64,000 bases of DNA from Chinchilla lanigera (taxonomy: Eukaryota; Chordata; Mammalia; Rodentia; Chinchillidae): contig NW_004955418.1 of assembly GCF_000276665.1 (NCBI RefSeq), positions 9,118,932 through 9,182,931 of the forward strand, written 5' to 3'. The notes beneath the pieces were generated by a model, which was not told the origin of the DNA, did not search any database, and saw only the letters and a list, made by a program, of their open reading frames with translations. This document shows, in pieces, positions 24,516 through 35,753 of this stretch (the first letter of the stretch is position 1; each line of letters begins with the position of its first letter). A program made the translations under genes and the position numbers.

Positions 24516-26203
24516 GAAAAATACAACTGCTTAAGCTACACCTGTTCATGGAATTTTCCTGTAGAACTTATGAGTCAGCTCCTAGCACACTAACATTCCC
24601 TACGTTTTCTGTGCAAGACCAAATTTCACAACCCTGCCAATAGACCCTACTCAATGAAAATGTCAAGCTCTCCATGAGGCCCAAAAGAAAGAAAAGTTAA
24701 ATACATCCTTTACTTACTGTATGAGTCTGTTTAAGATATACATCACTGATGACTTTGATCATTAGAAGTTATACGGTAAATGGTCATCCCAGTTAATAGT
24801 TGGATAGAAGGAGTGGTGTACTAAATACGAGAAGGGGAGAATCAATATTAGATTTTCCCAAAAGATAAGGTAGAGCAAATTCAAAGATGCACATGCATTT
24901 TCAGAGATGAGAAAGACAGTAGCCAGGCCATAAACCAGTGGAGCTAGAAATATTTCAAGAGCAAATTGATTTTGAGTCTTAATTGTGTATCATGCATTGA
25001 TTGCTGGTTGCCATGGAGTCCCAAATCATCAGACTGGAGAGGAAATACTGATGCTGTGAAATAGTTTGCTATTTGAAACTAAATTTCATAATCCTGTTTT
25101 TTTTCTGGCTTCTGTTTTATTTTGGTCATGTTGCCATTTCAAAAGAATTATTTCTTCCTAATTATAAAATGGATGCTTTAGTAGATGCATAAATAATGTC
25201 TGTCTTAGAATGCTTATAATAAGTGCAAAAAGAAGCACATAACTCTTTATTTCACTGTTTTTCATCTTTTTTTATTATTCACGCATTTTACAAGTTTAAA
25301 GAACTGCCTTTTTATAGTTTGCCTAGTTTAAATTTCCCCACATTTAATGGAAATACTAAAACAAAATATGATGATAAAAATGGTTCTTAAATAATGCCCA
25401 AGAGAGCTCCTAAGAATGACTTTATCTATTCCTTGCAGGCACAGCCTTAAAATATCATAAGATGTGAACTCTATTTAGCTGACACTTCGGTGGTGTAAGT
25501 GTTTTTTACAACTAATCAGCACCTGAATAATCAAAGATGTGTACCATCAGTCAGCTTTAATGAACCATTAAAATACTTTAATGGAACTTAGGGTAATTAG
25601 AAAGTCTCTTATGCAGTTCATCTACTAACAAGAACATTTTCAGGATTAATAATAATGGAGTAAATTTTCTAACAAAGAACAGGCTCTTACTTTTCTTCAG
25701 CAATCCCATTTGTAAAAATAAAATTGTTTTATGGGTTTCAAGGGGGTGTGGGGTATAATTGATGATGAAACTCTTTCTGGGGTATTTATAGCTCCTCAGT
25801 TGAAATTGTAAAAATCTGTAGTTCTTCCTTGGGGATCTGTAACAAGAGAAAAAGAGAAAAAGAGCAACGAAACAAGACAATGTTTTCCAAAAATTGAAAA
25901 TTACATTTGAAAAGCTCGGTTACCTCAGAACTACTTTACCTTAAACATTAAAGTTTATGTTAATGTTGTGAACATAATATTGCAACATGAAAAGTTACTG
26001 TGTAGTCACAGATATGGTGTGTGTACTATTTAATTAAATAAAATTGATATGGCAGATTTTCAACATTACTTTCATTGCTCTTTGAATATCAATCTAAACA
26101 TGAGAATTATTACATGATCATTTTATTGTACCCTGAGACACTGATAGTGTCTCAGCAATGCATATTGTACTAACTATACTCTCTTTATTGCTTGCTCATA
26201 AAA
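24516..26203. other. Unassigned AT-rich interval
   Basis: Contains a 100-codon minus-strand open frame at 25578-25880 with no recognised domain and no supporting splice or promoter features. Confidence 0.5.
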
Positions 26204-26312
26204 CTTTCTTTGTATTTTTCTCCGGTACCGGGAACTGAACTCACAACCTTGCGCTTGCCAGGCAGGCGCTTTTGCCGCTGAGCTAAATCCCCAGCCCTTT
26301 CTTTGTATTTTT
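26204..26312 (-). mobile_element. ID-type SINE, well preserved (antisense)
   Basis: The plus strand reads CCGGTACCGGGAACTGAACT ... GAGCTAAATCCCCAGCCC, an inverted ID body at 26223-26297. It is flanked by a 16-bp duplication, CTTTCTTTGTATTTTT, at 26204-26219 and 26297-26312. Like the copy at 21159 it has four A residues after CGGC (GCGGCAAAAGCG), a shared diagnostic variant. Confidence 0.95.
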
Positions 26313-26699
26313 GATGACAACATATTTATTAAAGAATTTAAATTTCCAAGTGTTATTTGTGGTCAATGAAATAAGAGAAGTATGCAGAGAAATTATTCTG
26401 CTACATCCTTCCACCCTTCCTTTAATAGCTATTTCCCTACTGAGGGGAATAATGGAATAATGTAATTAAAAACTTCTTTACCCTACACCTTGATAGGTAT
26501 AAACATCATAGTATCTTTGTCCCTAAGTGATTGGATTTTTTTTCCAAAGTTCTTACCATACTACCTACCCCATACACTGTTTTTCCAGTTTAAAAAAAAA
26601 AAGTTTTAAAAAGGGATAAAGAAAATATAATAATCATTGATGAATTCCTGCCATCTTGTCTAGTGAAACTCTGTATCATTTCTAATGTGTTTTTTGTTT
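26313..26699. other. Unassigned interval
   Basis: AT-rich. Part of 26580-26690 may be a rearranged piece of the adjacent L1 3' UTR (CTCTGTATCATTTCTAATGT). Confidence 0.4.
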
Positions 26700-26945
26700 G
26701 TTTGTTGTTATTTTTTAATTTTCTTTAATGGCTTGATCAATCTTGCATTTTCACATCTGGTAATTTGAGCAACTTTGTTGAAGATAACAATATATAATAT
26801 AACCACTACTATTAATTCTTATAATTTTATTCGGAAACCCTGCATCATTTTTACTGTTTCGCTTTGTTCTTTTTTTGTCCATTTTGTTGGTATTTTGCTA
26901 TTGTTGTTTTTAATTATTCTCTTTAAAGTAAAAAGAAATCTAAAA
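26700..26945 (+). mobile_element. L1 3' UTR fragment (sense)
   Basis: TGGCTTGATCAATCTTGCAT through CATCTGGTAATTTGAGCAAC, AACCCTGCATCATTTTTACT and TTATTCTCTTTAAAGTAAAA. The same order is found at 56346-56605 and, inverted, at 28355-28620 and 1066-1250. It is the terminal part of an L1 copy, severely 5'-truncated. Confidence 0.7.
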
Positions 26946-28354
26946 ATGAAAAGCAATAAAAGCCAAAAATTATTTCCCATTTCTCAGAGGTAAAGTGTTT
27001 CTTTTCAAACTACAATTTTTGTCATTAGTTCTCAACATTTTGTCAGAGTTGATTCACTTTTGTTTGAATGGCTTAGTGTGCCACATGCTCTACAACCTCT
27101 TTTGATTCTTTAAATTGAGGTCTGAATATGGCAGAAGAGTAAAAGGCTTCTCCTATCCTGAGAAGTGGAAGAGGGAACCAGAAAGCCCTATAGTACTTTG
27201 CATTTTCTTTCATCTCCTTTGCTTGTGTCTGCTAAGGTAGGACTGATCTTTTCACTGACCCAGGTGTCCTGGACAACTTATGTGTTTTTGTCTGTAGCAT
27301 TTACTGCTTTCCTTGGCAAGTAGGTTCGTCATTATTATTATTTCACTGGACATATGGACAGATATTCATGTTATCCAAAGTAAGACATTCGGAGTAAGAC
27401 ACAGTGCCTTAAGTCCATTTTGCTCCCTGCCTCCTGCTATCAAGGCTGTGCAATTTGTCCCACATCACTTGGAGCATAATGCTAAACTTTTACTTCAAAT
27501 TCCTCCTGTGTGTCTCCTATTTTGTCAAAGAAGAAGGCAATTAACTAACATCCTCCTTTTCTCCATTCTTGTACAAATGAATCTAAATTTTTCTTTCCTG
27601 TCAATGTTGGGTCTTGTTACCAGATTTTCTAATTTCCTCTCTCATGTTTTAATAGTCTTTCAGTAACAGCAGAAACCGTTAATTTAACTGAATTAAATTA
27701 ATATCTTTCTTGTCATATGTACCGAAGTTGAAACTCATGACCTAGATCATAGAAAGTTTCCTTTCTCTTTCTACTCTAGGAATTACACAAGTTAAATATT
27801 TATTTTCTTAGTGACTCTTGACATTAGAAGTAAATATGTGACAGTGTATTAATCGAAACTGTGGAAGTAGAAATCTATTCAAGCCTTAAAGTGAAAAAAC
27901 AGACAAACGTTGGTGCTGCCATATTCCTTCTGCCAGCTCTTTTATTCTTGGAACATAGAAAAGAATAACTATGTCCGTGAGGAAAAAAAATTCATGGGCA
28001 GGTAAGTTCCACATAACGTTTGAATTTATGTACATGAAGAAGTTATGTCTACTACTTCTTGCCCACAAACTACTTAGTATTTGAGGAAAAATGAAATGAA
28101 CTTATACTTTTACTGTTTCCTGGGTATTTTAGTACTTAAAATTCTATTGCCATTGACATACCCCACCTTTCAAATTGTCTACAGTACTTTCTTATTTCTC
28201 TTGTGCCCTTAAGGCAGAGAAGTTTAATCATTCCTCAAAGAATAGTTGACAGGCAATTCCAGCTTAAAGGTTTCTAAACGGACTTGTATCATAAAAGCCT
28301 ATATTAATTGATGAATTGGAATGCATCCTGAACTTTTTGTACATTTAGTTTAAA
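26946..28354. other. Unassigned interval
   Basis: Contains a 117-codon plus-strand open frame (27313-27666) with hydrophobic stretches but no motif, no recognised homology and no Kozak context that would support it. I do not call it a gene. Confidence 0.45.
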
Positions 28355-28620
28355 GAGAACATTAAAAAAGAACAATAGCAAAATACCAACAACATAGACA
28401 ATGCAAGCAAAAACAACAAAAATGATACAAGGGGCTGGGGATTTAGCTCAGCGGTGCAGCGCCTGCCTGGCAAGCATGAGGTTGTGAGTTCGATTCCCGG
28501 TACCGGAAAAAAAAAAATTACACAGGGTTTCAGAACAAAATGATAGGAATTAACAGTGCCTGTTATATTACATATTGTTATCTTCAATGAAGTTGCTCAG
28601 ATAACGTAAATTTTGTCATC
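28355..28620 (-). mobile_element. L1 3' UTR fragment (antisense), split by an ID SINE
   Basis: AAAGAGAACATTAAAAAAGA ... then, after the ID insertion, GGGTTTCAGAACAAAATGAT and ATTACATATTGTTATCTTCA, the reverse complement of the pieces at 26700 and 56346. The ID copy interrupts it, so the L1 fragment is older than that ID. Confidence 0.72.
28431..28517 (+). mobile_element. ID-type SINE
   Basis: Complete ID body 28431-28506 with a short A tail, inserted in an L1 3' UTR. The D-loop region reads GCGGTGCAGCGCC rather than GCGGCAAAGCGCC, a different subfamily from the copy at 21159. Flanks ATGATACAAGG and AATTACACAGG give a likely, imperfect target-site duplication. Confidence 0.92.
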
Positions 28621-28754
28621 TAAGATCTTTTTTAAAAGTGAAATGTGGTTGGCATTACTTTTCTTAGATTTGCTTTACTTATTTTTAACCAACTCCTAGG
28701 ATCTTCTACTGTGGGCTAGTGGAAAGCAAACAAGGGTGCAGATACAAATACTAG

Positions 28755-28907
28755 AACATGCCAGATGTGGTGGTGCACACCTGTAATCCCAGCACTAAAA
28801 TGGCTGAGGCAGGAGGGTAGCTGTGCATCTGAGGTGAGCTTGAGCTACAAAGTGAATTTCAGGCCAGCCTGAACTACATAGAAAAACCATGTTTTAAAAA
28901 TTAAACA
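28755..28907 (+). mobile_element. B1 SINE
   Basis: CAGATGTGGTGGTGCACACC, CCTGTAATCCCAGCACT, then CAGGCCAGCCTGAACTACAT and an A-rich end with the usual CTGTCTC degraded. Internal duplication present. Confidence 0.9.
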
Positions 28908-29727
28908 ATACTAGAACACTGGATAAGGCAACTTTTTTTGGCTCAGGAACAGTAGTACTTCATGAATTTCACAAATCAAGAACAGTAAATCTGTTTCTCA
29001 GTAGTATTTCATAATACAATATGCAGTGCATTTAGTATAACCCTCGTATAAATGCACCTGATAAGTAGGTTGGTGATCGCGGTCTGTTTTGTCTTTGAAT
29101 TATTTTAATTCGAAAAAGTACTTGTCCTACAAATAAAGAAAACCATGTTTCTCAGCAACTGTATAAACATCATTTGTTTAAATCATTGATGACCATGATT
29201 ATTTACTTCTCATCTGCTTGGCTGTAATAGTAGTACAAGAAAGCTGAATCTGCATCAAGCTAGCTGCTTGGAGGGGCAAGATTAGACAGGATTAGAGAAT
29301 GAGCTATTTGGGAAGACTTCGAGTTTTAGGTGACTTCATTTGATGTATGTATTGCCTTTTCATTTTCAATGCCAAATTTACTGGGTGGATGTATCTGTCA
29401 CTAATATATAAATAATGCTTCATGGAGTACCGACAAACTGGCTACATTACAATAAAAATGATAAATTGGGAAAATGTATATATTTATGTCATACTCAGAT
29501 AGTGTGATTATGATGATCTTAGAATGGGACTTCAAAGAATGGGATTCTTCCCCCTTCATGTCCTCTGTGTTCTGCAAGTGGGTCTGCATATCTTTCTACA
29601 GTATGTCCTAAAAAAATAGTATACCTGATTTTCATCTCAACATAGTTTCCAAAATAGGATCCAATTGCAAAATGATCCATATTGTTCTTAGTAAATTGCT
29701 CTATTGTTAACTTGAAACAAATCTAGG
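28908..29727. other. Unassigned interval
   Basis: No exon or named repeat seen. Confidence 0.5.
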
Positions 29728-29878
29728 TAATCCTGTATTTGTTTTTTTTTTTTTGTTTGTTTGTTTGTTTGTTTTTTGGTTTTTTTTTCCAGTACCGGGA
29801 ACCGAACTCACGACCTTGCACTTGCCAGGCAGGCGCTTTGCCGCTGAGCTAAATCCCCAGCCCCTTATCCTGTATTTG
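29728..29878 (-). mobile_element. ID-type SINE, well preserved (antisense)
   Basis: An inverted ID body (about 29791-29864) sits to the right of a T-rich tail with (GTTT)n (29742-29790). A 12-bp flanking duplication, ATCCTGTATTTG, lies at 29730-29741 and 29867-29878. The body is very close to the copies at 21159 and 26221 but has three, not four, A residues after CGGC. Confidence 0.95.
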
Positions 29879-31382
29879 AATAAAAATTCCTTTTGAAAAT
29901 GTATTTTCCAGGTGTGGGAGGTCCAAATGATGAGGAAGAAGTCTCTAGCATATGGCATGTGTCTCTATGAATTATGAAACCTATAATATGCCTTAGGTTG
30001 ATGATTATTTCCAGTACCTTACTCACTCAATAAACAAAAGCTTCTTAAACAAAACTTCCTCTCAGACAAAGCATTGTGTCTGACATGCTGTACTTAGATG
30101 TGTGGAAATTCCTGCCACGAAGAAGAGAATTGAGATAGATACACAGCTCATCTCTCATTTTAGAGAAACCCTCCTCTAAAGTACAACTCCAACATGAAAC
30201 GTCTATGTGTATCAAATGTATGCTTTTGTAAAGACTGTAGCCCAACTGTGACCCTCACGTTAAATCAGAACTACTCAATATTGTAAGAAAGAGCTGCTCT
30301 CCATGAAGGTCTGTTTTGAAGCTCTGAGATAACTAGCACTTTGAAGCTTGGGCCCTCTGATGTGTATTTATTCAATTGTTTTACCTATAATTTCAGGTAT
30401 GTTGCTATGTTCTAGGAAGGGAACAAAAACAAGACAGATACATATTCCAACTGCAAAAGTTTATGCTTTCTTTCTGAGAAAATAGTAATCAAAGAAAAAG
30501 CACTATTTATATAGTGAGAGAAGTAAAAGAAATACTATAAAGATATGTTAATAACAAAAAGGGCTTAGTGTTCTCAAAAATATGACTTTTTAAGGACTGA
30601 TGTGTAAGGTGATGTCTAGATAAAATGAAAGCAAATTAACTCTTTACAAACAGGTCATTTTTGCAAAATATGGTCTATGTACTCTGAGAAAAATTGCATA
30701 TATTTACTGTGCATTAAATACTAACAAAATGTTTCTGTGGCCAAATATGGAAATAAAAAAACTGAAAGAAAAGTTATGATTAATTGAGACATGTATTTCA
30801 TACATATAATGCAAGCTACGGCTGTGTGTGTTGCTAGGGAGTCACCTCATGAAAAAAGTGGACTGTTGTATTTTCTATTATATTTCCCAGTAAATGTACT
30901 TGTGCAGTGAAATGTGAACATACCTGCAAGTAATCATTGGACCCTTAAATTTCAAAATGTATTAAGTATCATATTAATGAATAAATATATACAAACTTCC
31001 ACAAACACATATGTAAAAGATAAAGATAAAGCACACAGATAAAGACCTGTTTGCTTTTCTACCAGTTGGTCACTCAGTCCAGCATCTTTAGTTACTGCAC
31101 AGACTTGAACTGCACAGGATAAAGCTAAAGAAATTTTAGTTTTCCTATAACAGATGACTACAGTAATTATTTTAATTTCTGTGTCCTAGTTTTGGTCTTT
31201 GTTGAGTTACTTTTGTCAAATAACAGAACACTAACACCATTTTTATTGACAGAAGAAAATCATATCAACATTTTAAAGAGTTTTAACTTTGTAGAGTGGT
31301 ATTTTACCATTGTTAAAAAAGAGAAACTCATTGTACATAAGATACAATGGACTTTTTCAGGTTTCCTGAAGGCACCATATCA
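29879..31382. other. Unassigned interval
   Basis: No exon or named repeat recognised. Confidence 0.5.
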
Positions 31383-31765
31383 AATTGCCACAATCTTGAT
31401 GGCTTAGAACAATAGGGCTTAATTTCTCAGCTTTCTAGAGTACTCAATTTCAAAGTCAATGTGCCTTCTGAGGGTTCTGAGGAAAATCAGTGCCTTGCCT
31501 CTCTGTGACCCTGAGATTTCTTTGACCACTAGTCACATGACACCCTAATCTCTGCTTTACCGTTCACATCACAGTCCCTGTATGTGTCTTAAAAAAGAAA
31601 ATTATCCTGGTAATTAGAGCCCATTCAGAAAATGCGGGATATCCTCCTCATCTCAAAATCTTTAACTTTAATTGATTACAACTTCAACAACCTCTAAAAT
31701 AACATTCCCAGGCCTTGGGGATTAGGTGTAATTTATTTGCAAGGGTGAGGGGTAACTATAATTCA
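31383..31765 (+). repeat. Ancient dispersed repeat, family not assigned
   Basis: TTGCCACAATCTTGATGGCT, GAACAATAGGGCTTAATTTC and CCTTCTGAGGGTTCTGAGGA recall an old mammalian LTR-like interspersed repeat whose usual form contains 'gcttaaaacaacagaaatttattctc'. The family name escapes me, and boundaries are approximate. Confidence 0.5.
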
Positions 31766-31771
31766 CAGAAG

Positions 31772-32161
31772 GACCATGTTATGGTTTGTGTCTAGATGTC
31801 CCTCCAAATCCTCATCAGTGATGGAGCGGGTGTCTAGAGTTTTTGATTGATCAGTGGTCCAAAATTGATCGATGCTGGGATTATGGGTATGAGGGCTACC
31901 CTGAGGCCAGTCTCCTGCATACAATATAAGGGAGGGAAAGAGGCTTGCTCCCTGGTGCTCCTCCCTTTTTTCTCTTGCTGCTTTTGTATTTTTCTGCCAT
32001 CATGTGCTGTTGCCCTCTGCCATGTGCCACTCTGCCTTGAAGCCAGTTGAATGTGGACTGAAAGCTCCACAAACTGTGAGTTAAATAAACATTTCCTTTC
32101 TTAATTTTGGGTGCCAGGTGTTTTGTCCCAGCAACAAGAGAAAAGTAACTAAGACAGACCA
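31772..32161 (+). mobile_element. Complete solo MaLR LTR with 5-bp duplication
   Basis: An LTR of about 380 bp begins TGTTATGGTTTG (31777) and ends AAGTAACTAAGACA (32156), the TG...CA termini and 3' end typical of MaLR (MST/ORR1-type) elements. The 5-bp direct repeat GACCA flanks it at 31772-31776 and 32157-32161. A TATA-like AATATAAGG lies near 31922 and AATAAA at 32084-32089. No internal sequence or second LTR is present, so it arose by LTR-LTR recombination. Open frames inside it are not genes. Confidence 0.85.
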
Positions 32162-32620
32162 TGTAGGCAAGTAATTGTGCCTAAGAGTTTGAAGTTCAGA
32201 AAATATGGAAAAAAATAAAACACAGCTTACTCTATATAGTTAAGTAAGAAAACCTGTTCTCATTATTTTTGTGTATGAAACAAAATGTGGATGAGAACAG
32301 CATAGTTTATATATATGGCAATATTATACACAGTCTATAGTTATTGGAATTTCATTTTTAATGTCTGCAAATAAGGCATTTAATATACATATGCAATTGT
32401 ATTATAGCAAAAATAACCAGTATTTCAATGTTTTGCTATAAATTTAAATCATAATATATTGCTTCATGACTCCTTTAGTGAATAGTAATGTCAGTTCATA
32501 TAACCTACAGTTTAAAAATTAACTTTTGGCCATAGTTATGGTAATAGGAAATATTTTTGAAAGACTTTTAAAATTATATTCAATGTTATTACTACTCTTG
32601 GTCTTACTATTTAAAGCCTA
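32162..32620. other. Unassigned AT-rich interval
   Basis: Nothing recognisable. Confidence 0.5.
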
Positions 32621-32621
32621 A

Positions 32622-32682
32622 CTGGAGACATTATGTATTATAAGTATGTACTAATAAAAAGCAATGAAAGAAATAAAAAATT
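32622..32682 (+). mobile_element. Very short L1 3' end
   Basis: TTATGTATTATAAGTATGTACTAATAAAAAGC matches, in pieces, the L1 3' terminus seen at 44060-44140. Only about 60 bp, so the identity is tentative. Confidence 0.4.
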
Positions 32683-34478
32683 AATTTTTGCCACATATGT
32701 ATATTTATCTATGTATATAAAAAACTAATTGCTAGATACAATGATGCAATAGCATCAGTTAGAAATGAACAAATACATGTGACTTTGAAGAAAAACATTG
32801 TTGTAGTTTTTGAGGTACTAAGGACTCTTCTAGAGGTTTTTTCTAGATTGTTCTTATCCTGAACAAAGACCTGCACTAAACAAGCACAAAAAGTAGTAAA
32901 GTTTTACATTTTTTAAAGTTGGAGAAGCAAACATACTCTACAGATGAGTGTGTGCCAGTAAAAAGCAAGAAAAGATGCACACTCTACAGGATGAGAGCAG
33001 ATCACAGTGAAAGAGTACAATGGTTGAGAGCTTAATGGCAGCATCTCTGTGTGTGGCACTCTTAAGGCAAGCTCAGGTCTAGATCATCCTATATCAAGAG
33101 TTCACTTGCATTCTCCTAAAAAGAACTGAAGAAAACACTCTGATTGGTTTCAGGTGTGGACGTTGAATGTATGCCTCCTGGATTTCCATGATAGAGAGGT
33201 CACATCCACTTGCCCAGCCAGTTTGTGGGCAACCTCACTTGTGCCTTCTTTGACAACCTCACTTGTGCCTTCTTTGACAACTTTAGAAGAAGGAAAAAAT
33301 GCATAATTATAATATAAGGAAAGAAATACACAAAAATAGAATGAAGCAAGAAATGGAGGAAAGTGGTCACCCCAAATTTCAGAATTTAGAAATGTGCACT
33401 ATTAAAATTTTACTGGTAGTCTTTTTCTGAATTTTTTCCACTTCTTTTCTTTTCGTTCTCTTTCCTTTCTGCTACTTACTTGATTCTATTTGGCTATCAG
33501 ATCTCTCCTTTCTTTCTTGCTTGTTTTTATATCTAACTTTTTATTTAATAATTTGCATCAATATTTGTCACTCACCACTATTCACACAATATAATATTAA
33601 TGACCTCCAGAAATTCATAGTTATTTTGATATTGTATATGAAACATTTGGTATTCTTTCTGGGATCACATGTATTAAGAAATGGAGTGATACAACAATTA
33701 ATGTATGCACTACACAAGGATTACACAAAAATTTGTGAAGTGTTCCATAAAAAAACGTTTTCAGCAAAAATGCAATCTATGTTATTTTTTTATTCTTATA
33801 CTTCCTTGAGGTCCTTAATGTCTTCTGATTTTCTGTATAATTTTCCCAATCCTAGTGGTATGTCAAATTTATAGCCACAGATCAGGGTTGGAAAGAATAT
33901 AGCATCTAAGGGAATCCGTACTCTATTCTTTTCCAAAAAAACTACCTTAAGAGGTCCTTTACTGAGGAAACCATAACATGGATGTGAACAAATTAAACCT
34001 TACTCACCAGAGAGTTGGATGTGTACAATAATTTGGAAAAACTAGGAAAACAGTCAACTTGTAATTGTACCAAAAAATTTAGAAATTTAATGAAATTTGA
34101 TATTTTGAATTTGATAACTTTGTGCTTTTAAAATAATCATCAAATCATCATTATTTTCAAATTTATTTAAATTTTCTTGTTTAAAACATTTAACATGCTA
34201 CCTACCTACCTTAACCTCTTTGTCTACTTCTAAATTGAAAACTGTGGTGATGACATATAAAGAAGATTTTAAAATATTACTCATGTCGTACCTAAATCTC
34301 ACTTATAATTGCATTAATTTAAATATTTTCAATAATTTTAATTCTGTGTTCAACTGACCCCAGAGCTTACCAATTATTTTAATGGAGTAGTGAGTTATTG
34401 GAATATCTTCTCCTGACACATGGCCCTGCAGTATTTTGCACAATTTTTAATGATCACTTAATTTCTAGAATTATTTAT
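32683..34478. other. Unassigned AT-rich interval
   Basis: Contains a 117-codon plus-strand open frame (33521-33874) without a recognised domain. A 24-bp perfect tandem duplication at 33231-33278 is listed separately. Confidence 0.45.
33231..33278. repeat. Perfect 24-bp tandem duplication
   Basis: AACCTCACTTGTGCCTTCTT plus TGAC occurs twice back to back without mismatch, which suggests a recent slippage event. Confidence 0.95.
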
Positions 34479-34479
34479 C

Positions 34480-34597
34480 TCTTAATTCTTTTTTATTAAT
34501 TTTTGAGTTCTTTTTATATTCTGGTTATTTACTCCTTTTCAAGTGTATACTTTGGAAATATTTCCTCCCTTTTGGTAGGTTACCTCATTATGATACA
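34480..34597 (-). mobile_element. Old L1 fragment, antisense
   Basis: TTGAGTTCTTTTTATATTCT, GGTTATTTACTCCTTTTCAA, then GGAAATATTTCCTCCCTTTT is the antisense of the L1 ORF2 C-terminal region that also appears near 15800. Highly diverged. Confidence 0.65.
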
Positions 34598-34604
34598 TTT
34601 TTCG

Positions 34605-34815
34605 TGGGAGGTGTAGGATACTTGGATTGAACCAAGGACCATTGCACCAAGTTACACGACCAGACCTTTTTTGTTTTATTTTATTATTTAAAATTTTTTA
34701 GAGACAATCTCTTTTGAGGGACAAACCTGTCCAAATTTGACTCAAACCTATGTTTCTCCTGCCTAAGACCTCCAGAGAGCTAGGATTACAGTCATGCACC
34801 ACCATGCCCATTTAC
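34605..34815 (-). mobile_element. B1-ID composite SINE, old (antisense)
   Basis: On the minus strand a diverged B1 monomer (GGGCATGGTGGTGCATGACT at the right) is followed by an ID-like half at 34605-34672 (plus strand TTGGATTGAACCAAGGACCA). This B1-then-ID order matches the B1-dID type dimer. It lies between two old L1 pieces. Confidence 0.6.
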
Positions 34816-34834
34816 TATATAAACTTTTAACAAA

Positions 34835-35290
34835 TTAGGTATAGGAAGAAGATAATACAATAAGACTATGTGTGAAAACCCCGCAACTATCATTATACTG
34901 ATGGGAAATTTTGAAAGCTTTTCTTCTAAATTCTGGAATAAAGCAAGAATGCTCAAATTTCATGTTTATTTTCTTTGCTCTTCTTTTTCTTTTGTAGACA
35001 GGGACCCTATGTTGCCAAGGCTGGCTTTAAACTCTCAATATTTCTTCCACAGACTCCTGATTAACTGGTATTACAGCCATGTACCATTGCTCCTGGCACT
35101 TGCATCAGTAATTTTCAAGATACTGGTGCAAGTCCTAGCCAAAATCATAAAGCAATCAGATATAAATAAAGGGTATAAAAATCAGAAAGAAAGAAGTATA
35201 TCAACCTTGTATGTGGATATGATTTTATGTATAAAATAAACGAAAAGTGCCACCAGAAAACAATTAGTCCTTTTTGTTTGGTAATGCTTT
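34835..35290 (+). mobile_element. Old L1 ORF2 fragment (RT region), sense
   Basis: The reading frame at 34868 gives NPATIIILMGNFESFSSKFW, aligning with the L1 reverse-transcriptase block before the QGCPLSP motif. After an inserted antisense B1 the block VQVLAKIIKQSDINKGYKNQ and a degraded catalytic segment (YVDMILCIK, where FADD-type sequence is expected) follow. Strongly diverged, hence old. Confidence 0.72.
34975..35103 (-). mobile_element. B1 SINE, diverged (antisense), inside the L1 fragment
   Basis: AGACAGGGACCCTATGTTGC, then GCTGGCTTTAAACTCTCAAT, TGGTATTACAGCCATGTACC and CATTGCTCCTGG. It interrupts the L1 reverse-transcriptase frame and so postdates it. Confidence 0.7.
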
Positions 35291-35489
35291 TTCTATACAT
35301 ATTCTGGACAAAACAATTCCTACACAAAACTTTGTCTGGATTTATTATCCTTCGGTGATGTATTATAGAAGAAAGTCTGTGGCCGGCTTAACTTGTAAAT
35401 TTAGAAATAAAGTTTTAATTTTTCTGACTGAAAATATTTTAAAGATATTATGTTTGTACTTGAAGGTCTTTTTTTAGTTACAACGAATT

Positions 35490-35753
35490 GACTAAGGCAG
35501 TGGTGGCCAACCTATGGCATGTGTGCTGCAGCAGGCACGCACAGCCCTCTCTGTGGGCACATAAGCTGTCACCCCAGCAGCTGAGCACTGGATAACAATT
35601 GTTTCTTTGCTTTTTTTTTTGTTCTTTTTTCCTAAATTAAAACCTCAGTATTCAGGTTTAATTAGAGTTTTGGCACTTTGTGTTAAATAAGTGGGTTTTA
35701 GGTTGTGGTTTGGGCCTTTCATGTCTAAAAGTTTAGCCTTCTCTGGACCAAGA
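35490..35753. mobile_element. Non-autonomous hAT DNA transposon (OC1/OposCharlie-like)
   Basis: The element body is 35498-35745 (248 bp). The left end is CAGTGGTGGCCAACCTATGG and the right end reads, inverted, CAGAGAAGGCTAAAC, a partial terminal inverted match starting with CAG as in hAT elements. Flanking 8-mers GACTAAGG (35490-35497) and GACCAAGA (35746-35753) agree at 6 of 8 positions, the hAT duplication length. The internal GGCACGCACAGCCCTCTCTG and TTTTGGCACTTTGTG resemble, from memory, the horizontally spread OposCharlie1 (OC1) family. It has no transposase. Confidence 0.72.

Noticed and set aside
27313..27666. 117-codon open frame
   Set aside because: No motif, no homology I recognise, no splice or polyadenylation context.
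33231..33278. Direct repeats that could suggest a CRISPR-like array
   Set aside because: Only two adjacent copies without spacers, in a mammalian genome; a simple tandem duplication.
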